Source of the DNA: Coriolopsis trogii
Lineage: Eukaryota; Basidiomycota; Agaricomycetes; Polyporales; Polyporaceae
DNA: 64,000 nucleotides
Direction: 5' to 3'
Assembly: GCA_020543525.1 (NCBI GenBank)
Contig: JAHYIO010000001.1
Location: forward strand, 4,526,001-4,590,000
Notes under the pieces: generated by a model
Databases searched by the model: none
Seen by the model: only the letters and a program-made list of their open reading frames with translations
Told to the model about the DNA's origin: nothing
Shown: in pieces, positions 1 to 12,500 of the stretch
How the letters are laid out: each line of letters begins with the position of its first letter
How positions within the stretch are numbered: position 1 is the stretch's first letter
Made by a program: the position numbers and the translations under genes

Positions 1-892
1 ACGATGCCTTGGGCGCGGCCCTTCGTGACGGTGCTCGACGAGTAAGCCATGTTGATGCGGTCACCGAGGGGGACTTCGTCTTCGAAGCGCTCAGATGCGT
101 TCTTTGCTACGGGGATAGACTCTCCGGTGAGTAGGGACTCGTCGACTTCGAAGTTCATCGCATCGAAGAGGCGGAGGTCGGCGGGGACGACGTCGCCTGT
201 TTTGAGCGTAACGATGTCTCCCGGTACGAGCTGGGCAGAAGGGATCACCTTCATATGCCCATGCCGAACAACGGCAGCTGAAGGAGAAGCGAGCGATCGG
301 AGAGAATCCCTGTTGACCAAGTCGATGAGTGGGGGTAGAAGGATGAAGCAAACATGAGCACATACATGGTCTGTTCGGCAGAGTACTGTTGTAGGAAACC
401 GACAACGACGTTAAGGATGATGACACCTGGCTCCTCTCTGTGAGTGCAGCACTAGGACGTATGCCGTGAATACATACCAGCGATGACGCCGCCTTCGATC
501 CAAGATTTAATGGCAAGCGATACGATGAAAGCGACGATCATGACAAGAACCATTGCATTTACTAGACCAAAAAGTCAGCGCCCGTATCCGTCGAGGACAG
601 GTATGCAGACCGCACCGATTTGAGCGACAAGAACCCGAACCCAGCTGACACCCTCGCCGCCTTCGAGTTGGTTGGGGCCGTAACGCTGGAGGCGCTCCTG
701 CGCTTGGCTGTCGTTGAGGCCAGCTTGCGTATCGACTTCGAGCTGCCTTGCGACATCCTCTGACGCGAGCTGGTATGGGGGTGGAGGCGATTGCTCTGTC
801 AATGCGTCATCCTTCTCCGTCAGATGACCAGGGTAGTTGACAAGCGTCGGGTCGTTAGAGGCAGTTGCTGTTCGTGGAGGAATACTGGGCAT
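1..892 (-). CDS. ENA: ENA-type P-type cation (Na+/K+) ATPase, 5' part only
   Basis: Partial gene running off the left edge. Exons read as 616-892, 478-561, 366-426 and 1-309, with every junction in phase. The N-terminal cation-ATPase domain (LASEDVARQLEV... then RYGPNQLEGG) leads into the first membrane helices (NAMVLVMIVAFIVS, SWIEGGVIAGVIILNVVVGF) and then the actuator domain, which contains VPGDIVTLKTGD and the dephosphorylation motif LTGES. The linker DSLRSLASPSA before the actuator is typical of fungal type IID ATPases, which export sodium or potassium at the plasma membrane or endomembranes for salt and alkali tolerance. The phosphorylation-site DKTGT and the nucleotide-binding domain lie outside the window, so activity and exact subtype cannot be judged. 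A Ca2+ ATPase of the PMR1 group is the main alternative. Confidence 0.85.
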
Positions 893-1528
893 GTCGTAGA
901 AGTCGTTGGGCTGTGTTCGAAGATCTGGGTGGGCGTGACGATTGTGGGGGACAATCTACGGAGAGATCGAGGATATCACGGGCATTATAAGTTGCTCGAG
1001 CTCTTGGACGAGGGCGAATGTGGTGGCTTGGCATCCTTGGTGTTCTTGAAGGCCGGAGAGGGGCTCTGGCGTATGCTTGTGCACAAGCTTATGTTGGAGT
1101 CTGGTCGGATAGAGTCTCTGGGCCTGGTCCGATGACTCAATCGGGCAAGATCCTTGGCTGCCGGCGGGGGTTCGTGTTGTGGGGCCGCAGAGCAAAGCCG
1201 AGCGCTTCCGCCATGCCAGGTTCGCGCCAAGCCAGTTCATGCTGGGCAACTTGGCCTTCTGTTATCAGCAGCACAAAGTCTCGTCTAGATAGACGGCGAA
1301 TGTTCTCGTACGAGTAACATGTGCGATGAGGTTGAACATGGGTTTGAACATATCGACGTCGACAGCGATAAGTACACAAACAACAGCCAACACATCAAAA
1401 CATGGCAACTGCGCGCTTCCTTCGTAATCAGCCTGACATTTGAGTTGCATCCGCCCCTCTTACACGCGCTGTATCGGGGGATAATGACTCCATCCTTCCA
1501 ACTGCACAGCCTGCGAAGCGATGGTCAG
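893..1528. other. Intergenic, upstream of the ENA-type ATPase
   Basis: This 636-nt stretch holds the ATPase promoter and the 3' flank of the GST gene. Short open frames exist on both strands but none shows family motifs or believable exon structure. Nothing else is visible. Confidence 0.5.
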
Positions 1529-2345
1529 TCACAGACTCGGACTCGGAAACAGCGCCGTTTCGTTCACCTCATCCCACTTCGTCCTGAAACTTTCCCGGCT
1601 CTTCAGATCCTGCGTGTATCTCAGGAAACGTGCAAAGTCTGGGCCGCGGAGTACTCCAAGTGCCATCTTTCCTTCTCCTAGTGGGTACTTTCCGAGCTCG
1701 TGTTCCAGCAGCTGCCACGAGCGGACCACAAAAGGCCCAGCGGCCGCGTCCGCAATGGACCACTCGCCGACAGCGAAGCCCGTCTCCGGCAACAGATCTT
1801 GGATGCGCCGGCACGCCTCAACGAGCTCGCTTGTGGACTCTCCCTTGTAGAACACGCGGTTGAACGCATCCACCAACACGGATTGAACCGTCGCGACGAA
1901 GAGCCGTGCTCGTGCTCGGCCCACCGGGTCCTTCGGGAGGAGATGAGACTCGGGGAAGATGTCCGCCAGGAACTCGAGGATGATGAGCGACTCTGTCACC
2001 CTTGCCGTCTTCGTAGAGGGGTCATGCGGCGCCCTGTCGGGCCCGCCGTAGGTAAGCACTGGCACCTGTTGAGCGATTACGAGGTACGTGAGAGGGCTAT
2101 GAGGCTTCGAGGTGAATGACGGAGACTCTACCTCTCCTGATTTGTTGATCTTCGATGTGAACCACTCGGGTTTATTCCTCAGGTCCACAGCGACGTATGT
2201 ATACTGGGCTTTCGCTTCGTCCAGTGCCAACTGCACCCGATGTGCGTACGGCGAAAACTACGGGAGGTGAGTCAGTACTAAACCTCGCTCCTGTAGCTTA
2301 TTCACTTACGGCCATAGAATAAAAGGTAATCTGCTCCTGGGTCAT
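1529..2345 (-). CDS. Glutathione S-transferase
   Basis: Three exons (2310-2345, 2132-2257, 1529-2065) give about 232 residues. The N-terminal thioredoxin-fold half has FYSMAFSPYAHRV, where the first intron splits the active-site region, then the cis-Pro motif KVPVL-like EVPVLTYGG and the ES of ARVTESLIILEFL, which would bind the glutathione gamma-glutamyl group. The helical C-terminal half follows. Predicted role is cytosolic conjugation or reduction of electrophiles using glutathione. Omega-like fungal GSTs carry Cys at the CPY position; here a Ser (SPYA) occupies it, suggesting serine-type chemistry or altered activity. The second intron (2066-2131) is 66 nt, in frame and stop-free, so its retention would insert 22 residues without breaking the frame. 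The start at 2345 was chosen because exon 1 supplies the family's first beta strand. Confidence 0.85.
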
Positions 2346-2698
2346 AGTGAGACTCTGAGATGTGCGACTTAATGGGTTTGTGAGTGATCTGCTGTCGCTA
2401 GGTTAGCTATTTGAACGTTCGAGACAAGCGTCATGCTTTTGGTCACGAGTATTCTCGCGGCCGTTGCATTCGCTATCACTAAGCGAGACCATACACTCGA
2501 CTCATTCTCCAACGAGTCTGATCAATCGAACCACGTTGCCCGGGAGTGCACGCCGTGCTTACGGCGTTCTATCTGTATTGCTAGGTCAGCATTATGTCTC
2601 GCACCGGGCAAGAGTGTAGTAAAGCGAGAGCCTATATGATCGACATGCTGTGATTTCAACTATCCATACTCGCATTTCCATGAATTGGGCGAGTCACC

Positions 2699-2791
2699 AT
2701 GCATCAAACGCCGCCGCAAAAGACGGCTCCGGTGGTCAGCGCGCACGATGACATCTTCTCGCGCATTGTCGCCGATGCCAGCATCACATAG
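2699..2791 (+). pseudogene. 30-codon F-box-like fragment
   Basis: A short open frame encodes 30 residues. Its second half, SAHDDIFSRIVADAS, resembles the start of the F-box of the gene at 12973-14091 (QDDDILSRILANLD) and then meets a TAG stop. No continuation of the family is visible downstream in any frame. It looks like the relic of a truncated F-box gene, but the match is short and could be chance. The rest of 2346-3164 shows nothing coding that I can support. Confidence 0.3.
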
Positions 2792-3164
2792 CTCCCGATT
2801 TCAATAATGCAAGATGTCAGTTGCAGCCGTTACGCGGTGTCCGGTCCGTGGCGGACCTGAACTTTGGTACAGGAGGCGTACCACAGTTCACTTCCTGCTC
2901 CGAACTTAGAGCATACCGGTGCGGCCACCTTGCTGGGACAAATCGACGCCTCTGCTTCACGCCCTCTTGACTGAACGCCACCCGGAATCCAGAATCGACC
3001 ATGTATGATGGTTGTCATCGCACTCTATCGTATACTGAGGTACGGATTAAACTGCAACCGCTAGCTTCAAACAGTCGCCCGACCCCAAGCATTGCGTTCA
3101 GATTTAGAGTCACAGTACATCATGCATATCATATCCCATCATCACACAACGACCGGTCCAAGCT

Positions 3165-3736
3165 TTAATGATCTTCCTCTCTGGCCCGCGTCCTGCACCG
3201 ACACCCACAATCTTGTGCGCACTCGCAGTCCGTACACGGACATTCATCCGCGATGAGCCCCGCCCCCACGGCTGCCATCCCAGCAGCGCCAACGAGCTGT
3301 ACAGCTCCCGGGGCGACGATCGTCGCGCCCACCGATTGCAAGACAGAAAACAGCCCGCCGGTGCTCGCGCCATAGACGACGGACTGGATGGTCGCGGCCA
3401 AGCTCCCTATGCGAGAGTACGGATCGATGTGAGTGAATGACGCCTACAGCGGCCGGGATGGACGGCGGAATCACGCAGCGGCGATAGGCATGCGTGGTTG
3501 GATGAAAGCGTGACCATTGACACACCTCCTGCGACACCTGCCGCGGTGAACCCGATGGCGGGGAGGACGGCGGCGGCGGTAGCCACCGCAATGGTAGGGG
3601 CGGCGACCGCTATCAGGGCCACTCCAGCGATCTTCTGCAACGTTCTTCCACCGTCGATGTTGGCCGGTTCTTCGTCAGCGCTGGCCGGTTGAGGGTGAAC
3701 GTTTGGTGGCGGGCGAGGGCAGGTGCAGTTCGCCAT
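3165..3736 (-). CDS. IFI6/ISG12-like (Ifi-6-16 family) small membrane protein
   Basis: Two exons (3526-3736 and 3165-3406) join in phase to give about 150 residues. After a Pro-rich start come Gly/Ala-rich hydrophobic helices (IAGVALIAVAAPTIAVATAA, then a second after AAGVAGG). Next is the diagnostic stretch SLAATIQSVVYGASTGGLFS followed by SVGATIVAPGAV. This matches the interferon-inducible 6-16/ISG12 family, also present in many fungi, whose animal members sit in mitochondrial or ER membranes; the fungal role is unknown. The C-terminal tail is unusually rich in Cys (seven in the motif ECPCTDCEC plus AQDCGCRC), which could bind metal or be palmitoylated. Family assignment is from sequence pattern; any function is inference. 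Confidence 0.75.
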
Positions 3737-4746
3737 AGTAGTGATTCAAGTCAGAGTGGGGCACCAACAAGACAAGTGCCTTGGTGGGGGTAAGCAGGGG
3801 CGAGCTCGCTGTTGAAACACGCATGACAACGAGAGAAAGGCGTGTTCAACGCACCAAACAGAAGAAACGAACGTGTTGAACATCGGTCTTCTCTGCCTCT
3901 TCAGACAAGGGTTTCCCTTTCCTGCTGTGTCGACCTCCTTTGTACTTTCCCTGATCGACAGCAGTGCGCGTGTCTGCGGAAAGATTAGAAGCCGGGTTTG
4001 TAGCGAACGATTCGCCTAGTTGCCCGCCTAATCATTGGGCTTGGGCCCGGTGATACCGCTCCCAGCCTGAACTCATGATCGGGATAGCATGACTTTGCCC
4101 TTCCTCGATATTGTCCTCATAGCTGCAGGAAGAGCAACAACGTCAGTACGCGGACGTTCACCAACATTGCAAACGGAGGCACTCACCTGCATCAAGGCCA
4201 GCTTCTCAGAACGTTGCTTCGTTGCTTCACGAGTCCACAATCAGGGCCTCGCTATCCCAGCATTCAGTACGAGTACATTAAGCGTCCGACGACTATATAA
4301 CATATGCAACCAGGCCGCGTAAATAAGTATATGACCCACGTACGTTGTAGCATGCAGAGCATGAGTGAGTATCAATGCGCATGAGGGAGGAAGGGCGGGC
4401 GGTATGACAGGGGGTCGTGATCGGGATGGAGGATGTACATACTCTACTAGGGACCCAAAGACGAGGCTGAGGATCTATCGTGCTGCGTTCCTCATGAGTC
4501 GCATATCCAACGACGGAGAGAAGAGCGGGGCGGGGTCGAAGGCTACGCATATAAGCAAATACCGTATACCGTGTGAATACTGTATCCAACAAGCGCGCAC
4601 AACGGCGAGGACGAACGCGAAGGTGATAAAAAGACATCAAGCAAGAAAGACAACACACACACCTCTCTCCCTGCCCCTCGAGCACGAACTGGCGCCTGCC
4701 CAAGCACTTCGAGGAGCAAGGCCATTCGCGCACCTCGACACGCTGC
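3737..4746. other. Intergenic between IFI6-like gene and CreB-like USP
   Basis: About 1 kb holding the promoter of the IFI6-like gene and the 3' UTR of the deubiquitinase. CT-rich stretches lie near 3890-3960. Open frames on both strands are short or are extensions antisense to the deubiquitinase tail. No gene or repeat family is supported. Confidence 0.4.
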
Positions 4747-7700
4747 CTACCGTGCAAACGCCGACGGCGGCCCCTCCCTATGCCGTTCCCGTTCCCGTTC
4801 ACGCTCGCGCTCCTTCTCCTTCCGCCCAAACCCGAGCATCGGCGCCCCAAAGCTCAGCTTCCTCGTCGCCCGCTTCCAATTATTCGCCGCCGAGCTCGCG
4901 CTGCCCCCGCCACTACTATGACCGTGGCTCGTTGGCACGACAGGCGTGTCCCCGATCCCCCCGCCGCCGGTGCCGCCATAGGACAACCCGAAGGGGTAGC
5001 TGTGGCTGTCGACGTGCGCCGTCGAACCCGAGTGCGTATTCGAGGTTGAGTGCGAGTTCGAGCTCGAGAGAGGATGGGGAGCGTGTGCGGATGAGCTTGG
5101 CGCGGTCGAGCTCGGGCGCGAGATGGGCTGGGGCGAGGACGAAGGCCGCGAGGGCACGGGCGGCATGGGCGGGAGCGGGCGCGGCTGGTTCTGCGACTGG
5201 CGCGACTCCGACTTCCGTAGAGCGTAATCCTCCAACGTCTCGCTCTGCGCCTGGGACCGTCGTCGCCGTTCGCTTTCGCTTCCACTCGCCTGCGCTTGCG
5301 TGGCCGTGGCCGTGACAGAAGTAGAGGCGGACCTCGACAACGACTGGCGTTCCCTGCTCCTTCCATGCGCGTGCGGCTCCTTCCCATTGATCACTGGGCT
5401 GGGCGCCAACGCCATCGGTGACCCAGGCATCGGCGGCATCGGCGGTGGCATCGCCACGCCCGAGCTCGGGCGCGACCTCGACGCCATCGACGTCGCAGGA
5501 GAAGACGAGGAGGACGAGCCGCCGCCCACAGCCGCTTCAGCCGTCCACGGGCGCCTGCTCTGCGCCGAGCCGCGTTTCTCGTGCTTCGCCGTCCGCGACA
5601 GCTCTGGGGACGACTTCTTGTGCAATGAGGGCAGCGGTGTGCCGTCCGCGGTTGTGATTGAGCCTGATGGAAGCGGTGGCATCGGCACGGACGAGACGCG
5701 TGGGGAAGAGACTGGTGAGGACGTGTCGGAGATGGCAGCTTCTGAGCCGCGACGGCCTAATCGGGGTTTGATAGGCGACAGGGGAGCAATATCCTGGCGC
5801 GATGGTTTGCGTTTGTACCAGGGCTTTTTCTCGTCTTTCGAGGGCGTGCCGTTCGGTAGCGGGAGGCTAGACGGAGGTATAGGAGAGGACGGGACGGAGG
5901 GCGAAGGCGTCGTCGTCGTTGTCTCGTGTGTGTGGCTTGTTTCTGCTGTCGAAGTTGTCGACGTCGCCGTTGGAGGCCGACGCTTGGATGGAGACAGTGG
6001 TTGTGAGGGCTGGAGGGAGCCCGAGCTGTCCCCGCTGCGCTTGTCCTTATCCACATGACCACTACCGTTCCGCGAACGTAAAGAGGGTGGTGTAAGTATT
6101 TTCCGCAACGAGGAACTGTAGTGTGGCTGTGATGGGGAAGTTGGCATGGGCATTGACTGAGATGACGGGATGCTGACATTGATGGGCGGCGGTTTTGGCG
6201 TGTGGTTTGGCGACATGGATGGTGGATGAGTGAAACGCGTAGAGGGTATGGGCGAGTCGCTCTTGTCTGAATAATCAGCCTCTTCCCTAGGGAGACCAGG
6301 TGGTAGAGGATATGCCGGTGAACCGGGCGCTTCTTCGCTGAGTTCAGCCGTGGCGAGACTGACTGGTTTCCCCGGGGCAGAACCGATATCGGTCGCCGCA
6401 GTCGAGGATGGTGGGGGTGCGGGAGTTATAAGGCCGAGAGCTGCCAGGTCAAGGTCTACTGCTTGATAGTACAACACGTATGCGGAGCCACTGTTCGAAT
6501 CACCAAAATACTTCGGTATGTCAGACTCTTTGATTGTTGTAACCGTGTCGTCGTCGAACAACATCCACGCTCCGCGTGCTTTGATAATCGTGACATAGTG
6601 GCCGTGATGAGGGCCGCTATCGGAGGACGTGTGAGCGTTACGTTTCGAGCGTCAGCCAGATACGCACGTTCCGATATGCACCACGATTGCGAAGAGCTCA
6701 TATAATCGGTCAGGGTCTTCGGCATCGTCCACGGTGTTGAATAATCGTAGCTCCAGTGGGAACGCGACGCGATAAGCGAGCTTTATATACTTGCCCAGGT
6801 CCTCCTGGTATTTGAAGCGCTTGAGGTGCAGCGCCAACACGTTTGGCAGCTTCTTGATTTTCATCCTGCACGCCACCCACGACTGTCAGCGCTGCTATAT
6901 CGACTGAACGACGTACGTACCGCTTCTCGGCTTCCTGGAGGTCGCAGCAGGAGTCGCAGAAGAACTTATTCTTTTGGCAGAGCATCTCGCTCGCGCTGAA
7001 CTGTCGCAGACAGGCAGTAACTGAGGAATTCTGCTCAATGTCAATCGACAAATCAATAAATGACTCGTCGCGGGACGAGACAGTTTCACATGTCAGACAG
7101 CGCGTCTCGCTGGTCAGGACACCCTCAAACAGCCGATGCACAATGGTCGAGTGGTACGCCATCGCTTGTGCTGTTGACGTCGATGCCGCAGGTTGAGTCG
7201 AGAGCGTGGCAATGGACGTGGATACTGACAGAGGCTATGCTGAGCCGCTACGGACGTCAAAAAAGAGGAACATACTCACGATCTTCCCCTGACTTGTTTC
7301 CGCCATTCGTGGCCGCTCCTATCCTCCGTCCATCTTCCTCCATATCCTCCATGATCCTGTTCAGTAGGTAGTTGAGGAACTCGTGGGCGTCTTGGTGCAT
7401 AGAGCCGCGGAAGAGCTCGTTGACCTCTTTCAGCTTGTCTATGAACGCCTTGGGGGCGACAGTGCCCTTGTCGGCCGGGTTTTTGCTGATGTGCAAGAAC
7501 AGGGAGCGTAGAGCTGACATGAGCGTTGGTGGTGACGGAGGAATAGGGATAGCCGGAGGAGCATTTGGGTGAAGTGGTGGAGGTTCGGAGATAGAGTTGT
7601 GGCGTGGAGGCCTCTTGCGTGTGCTCGCCGCCGGTTGGGATGGTTGCTGTACGGGTGGCGGGGGGTTAGGAGGAAGCGAAGGAGGTTCGGGAGCTGATGG

Positions 7701-8294
7701 ATCTGGATATTGAAGAAGGAGTTCACGGAAAGGACCACAGAAATAGAGAGCCTGGAGGACGGAGTTGGCGTAGCTAGCGGGAAGTAGAGTCAGTCTTAGC
7801 TCACGGGATTGCTGCGTAGGAGAATCAAGGGTTACAGTGCCGTAATATAGACAGATTTATGGAGGCAGATGACTGGTCATGGTGTTGTAAGGCGGGAGGG
7901 GTAGGTTCAAACCAAACGGGCAGCCTGGGTGGATGCTATGCCGCTGTGCGTGCGACAGAATATTCGTTCGCAGAGGGCGAGCTGGATGTGGCGGCAGGAA
8001 TGGGAAGGGTGAGGTGCCGGAGAGCTCTGCGTTGATCGAGGATGTATGGAGAGATCTGGCCAGCGAGTGCCGGGACGGAAGATGATGCAAGGCAGAGACG
8101 GGACTCACCATGTGTTACCAAACTGCAGAGAGTCAGCTCAGCCTGAGCAAAATACGAGCAACCACACTCACATTCTCGAGACCAAACAATTTGGCGTCCG
8201 CGGTAGAGACGATGGGAGGCTGCTGTGCGACGACCGGGACGGGTGTGGGGGCTGATCGAGTTCCACCGAATATCCATTTTACAGCCACGCTCAT
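4747..8294 (-). CDS. creB: CreB / USP12-USP46-type ubiquitin carboxyl-terminal hydrolase
   Basis: Six exons (8172-8294, 8109-8122, 7280-7773, 6921-7170, 6668-6865, 4747-6616) give about 982 residues. The peptidase C19 domain fills the first ~420. Its Cys box reads [17 protein letters not shown], with the catalytic Cys near residue 46; the zinc-finger pairs are CLTC and CDSC; the His box is [10 protein letters not shown] (His near 366) with FDDDTV after it. This is the USP12/46, yeast Ubp9/13 and Aspergillus CreB group; CreB acts in carbon catabolite repression together with the WD40 protein CreC. The ~560-residue tail is Ser/Pro-rich, disordered and ends in a charged Glu/Arg stretch. Exon 2 is a 14-nt microexon and the catalytic Cys codon is split by the next intron. 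The intron 3 acceptor was chosen by phase and is the least certain join. Confidence 0.85.
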
Positions 8295-9583
8295 GGCTCA
8301 AGACGGCTGTTCTTGAGCTGGCCTGGGTACAGACGGTGGGCCAGGACAGGGAGGAAGAACGGGAAAGGGAGAGGGAAGGAAGGAGTGGACGAGTTGGAGA
8401 GCAAGAGAGCGACTGAGAGAGCGATGCAGTCACTCGCCATCTCCGCCAGTGCCCATCCCGGTCCCCGCGCCGCTTACCCGGCCAGGCACGCATCCCCCGT
8501 ATGGCCTCTCCCAGCTACCACCCGCCTCCCCAACGCCTCCCCAGCTTTGCATCCCATCTCCGTCTCAGCCGGCGACAAGCAACACATCTTGCGACAAACC
8601 ACCTCCCGTATGCCATCATGGTAGTCGCCCTACTCTGCACTCAGACGCTGCGCACGGGACACACAACGCCCCAGCGTGCCTGGTGCCTGCAGCCGTCCCA
8701 GATCGTAGCGCACGTCCATCAGCGTTTGCGCCTTCTTCTCTCAAACGGCCAAGACCAGTCTGTCATCATCTACGGCTCCGAAGCTCTCCATTAGCTACCG
8801 GACGCCTGCCTTTCACGCTAGAACCCATGCTTCGCGATTGCATGGAATAGGCAGCATGGGTCCATAGGGCCGTACTTTTACTCATCATTGTCCGGTGTGC
8901 TTACCTCGCGGAAGCAGTACGTCCGTGCTTATGTCGTACACCGTGCTATAAGACGACGGGACTCGGAACGTTGGCACCGTTGCACGCACGCATCTCAGCA
9001 TTCGTTCGACTCTGATATGCATATGCATGCGAAGTGACTCAATGGTGCCCGCTTCCCGTGTGGCCTGAGAAGCCAACGATTTGGCATTCGAGAAGGCATC
9101 TTTAAGCTAACTCTGATGGACTGGATACAGTCGATGAATGCAAGCCGGTAGAGATGGTTGATAGACCGTCATCTGATACAGTCACGCATTAAATGTCAGT
9201 ACAGTATCGTCAACGTCACCGCCGTTGAGCCAACTTCCGATACACATTAGCTTTGGACTGGCCGTATGCTTTCTGCGGTGTATCTGAAGAGCTGCCATGG
9301 TGCAGATTTGTAGCTTTCACTATACCTTGATCAACCTGTCTTGTAGTTGCTTTGGACTCTGAGTCTGGAACACACGCGTCTGAGATCCGGATCTTGCGTG
9401 GCGGACGTCACGGGACAAGAGCGCCTAGCTTCCCCGCACTCCGGAACTTGCGTCTGGCTGGACTCCTCCTCCTCTCGCCCTCATCTGCACGTAGAGACGA
9501 ACGCGACGTCTGCTTGTCGTTTCATAACAACATTCTTTCACTCACACAGCTGCATTTGTTTCTGCTACTCAGACGCGCTCGAC
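8295..9583. promoter_or_regulatory. Divergent intergenic region between creB-like and MCC alpha genes
   Basis: About 1.3 kb separates the two divergent start codons at 8294 and 9584, so both promoters must lie here. Plus-strand open frames around 8449-8850 have Pro/Ser-rich low-complexity translations and no family motif, and are not called as genes. No clear TATA box could be assigned to either start. Confidence 0.5.
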
Positions 9584-12500
9584 ATGCTCCCCAATACCCC
9601 GCGTTCTATCGCGACCCGCGCTCTTCCTCGTGTCGGCCATATTACAAGACAGGCACGGACACCTCCTGCGACATCTCATGCGTCACGCCCTCTTTCTACT
9701 CGTACGCTACGTTTCGTGCAGCCATCAACACCGGCCCCCACCCGTTCTTCCAGTCTTGCGCCCTCTACTCGAGGATTCGCTTCTGCCGTAGCAGACTCTT
9801 CTTTCAGTACACAACTCTCTGCGCACAAGCCTCTGTTTGACAAGATCCTGATTGCGAACAGGTGAGACTCGCTCTCACCCTGTTCTATCCTCCACGCGCC
9901 GCTCAGACTGCAAGCGACCTAGGGGTGAAATCGCGTGCCGAGTGATCCGGACGGCGAGGAAATTGGGAGTACAGACCGTCGCGGTCTATAGCGAGGTGGA
10001 CGCAGACGCATTGCACGTCCGGCTGGTACGTCACTTGCGATAGCTTCCCACTGATTGATATGCTAACGAGTGCGTACTGCTTGTTCGGTAGGCGGACGAG
10101 GCATATTGCATCGGTCCTGCACCGTCCTCCGAAAGCTATGTGAGTGTCCTGCCCGTATGTTCCCCACGTCAACCCTCACACCATCTTCGCGCGTCCCCGT
10201 AGTTGCGCATAGACAAGATTATAGATGTATGCCATCGGAGCGGCGCACAGGTGAGTCGTCATTTTGATCCCCAGACATCTGGAAAGGCGTTTTGAACGTG
10301 GTCGCAGGCGGTACATCCCGGATATGGCTTCCTCAGCGAGAATGCGCACTTTGCAGAGCGGCTCGCGCAGGAAGGCATCACCTTCATAGGTCCCCCTGCG
10401 AGCGCCATCGTGAGCATGGGCTCGAAAAGGTGCGTTTATAGGTGTACGTGCTCGGGCTGGTATTGACACTTCGGTTCAGCGAGTCGAAGAACATCATGTC
10501 TGGTCAGTAGCCTCTATGCCCGAGTATGTGGTTGACGGTCGTATTGACCGAGTACGTAGCCGCGGGAGTGCCCGTCGTACCTGGATATCACGGCACGAAT
10601 CAAGATCCCGCGCACCTGCAGCAGGAGGCTTCGCGCATAGGTAACGTCGCTTCGTGCTATAATTTGCAACGATACTCATGAGACCTCAGGCTACCCCGTG
10701 CTCATTAAAGCGGTTCACGGAGGCGGCGGGAAGGGTATGCGCATTGTTCACGCCGAGAGCGAGTTCAAGGACGCCCTCGAGTCTGCCCAGCGGGAAGCCG
10801 TCAAGTCGTTCGGGAACGCAGACGTACTCGTCGAGAAATACATCGAGCGTCCGCGCCATGTCGAGGTGCAGGTCTTTGCTGACCAGCTTGGTGGTTGCGT
10901 GAGCTTGTGGGAGCGGGATTGCTCGGTGCAGAGGAGAAACCAGAAGATCATTGAAGAGGTAGTCGTTGGATTCTAGGGTTCTGAAGACATCACTCATCTG
11001 TGTTCTTCGTACGCAGGCCCCCGCACCAGGTCTTTCTCCCCAGCTTCGCGCGGACTTGTGTGCCAAAGCGGTCGCAGCGGCGAAGGCTGTCAATTACGTG
11101 GGCGCAGGCACTGTCGAGTTCATATTCGACAATGACACTGAGAAGTTTTACTTCATGGAAATGTGCGCGCTGTAGCCTGCCGTGCGGTCATCAACAACTC
11201 TCTGACATAGCCTGCAGGAACACGCGTTTGCAAGTAGAGCACCCAGTCACAGAGATGATCACAGGACTGGACCTTGTAGAGTGGCAACTCGAGGTATGTC
11301 CATTCACTCCACTACGTGTGCGCATCAATACTGAACATGTTGGGAAGGTCGCGGCAGGAAACCCCCTTCCATTAGACCAGACGGCTATTCCGCTGGTCGG
11401 ACACGCGTTCGAAGCACGCATATACGCGGAAAACCCACGCAACAACTTTCTCCCTGACTCCGGTCAGCTCCTCTACCTCTCTACTCCCGAACCGACGCAC
11501 GTCTTTGCGCCCTCGCTGGAGTCGCACCGACTCCCTGTCGAGTCTACTGGCACGGCAGGCTCTGAGTTCATGCCCGTTGTGAATACCTCGGCAGCGCTCA
11601 CGCCCTCCATGCGCCTCGAGCAGGGGTTCGAGCAGGGCGCGCAGATCGGCGTCTTCTACGATCCTATGATCGCGAAGCTCGTCGTGCATGGACGGAATCG
11701 CACAGAGGCGCTGCGGAAGCTCAGAACCGCTTTGGAAGAGTACCAGGTTGTGGGCGTTTCGACGAACATTGAATTCCTGCGGACACTGGCAGGGAACGAG
11801 GCGTTCATCAACGCTGAGCTCGAGACAGGCTTCATTCCGGTAAGTCCCCTCGCGGACCAATGTGCGTCGTGTTATCCTAATTGCAATGTCGCGCGCATAG
11901 AAACACTTCAATGAGCTCTTCCCACCTGTCTCTGAGCCGTCCCATGAGGCACTCGCGCAGGCCGCCCTCTTCGTCGTCCTCCGCGACCAACCTCGACCGA
12001 CGCCGACGAGTTCTGCACCCTCGCCCTGGACCGCACTAGCATCCCGCCGCTTCGGCGGAGACGTCTACGACCGAACGATCGTCTTCCAAGCCGAAGAGAG
12101 CCACGGCCCAGAACCCCCTCCCGAGACCAACGCGCAGATCTCAGTCCGCGTCCGCGCACGCCCCGACGGCCGGTTCGACCTCACGACCCAAACGCCCGCG
12201 TCCTCGCACACCTTCACAGGCGTGCCGGCCCAGCTCGCGTCCCCGACGGCCGTCACGTCCACGCTCGACGGCGCGCTCGTCCGCACGACGGTCGTCCCGC
12301 AGCCCGCCCCGGCGTCGGGCGCGCCTAGCCTGCTCGAGCGCCTCCATGTCTTCCACCGCGGGCAGAAGGTGACGGTGGTGCGGCCTGCGCCGGCGTGGCT
12401 CCGCGCGCTGGGCGGGGAGACGCTGGGCGCGGGGCGGGGCGCGTTGAGGGCGCCGATGCCGAGCGTCGTCGTCGAGGTGCGCGTGAGGGAGGGGGAGCGG

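Noticed and set aside
4365..5315. Long plus-strand open frame of 316 codons
   Set aside because: It is antisense to the GC-rich Ser/Pro-rich tail of the CreB-like deubiquitinase. Its translation is low complexity and motif-free.
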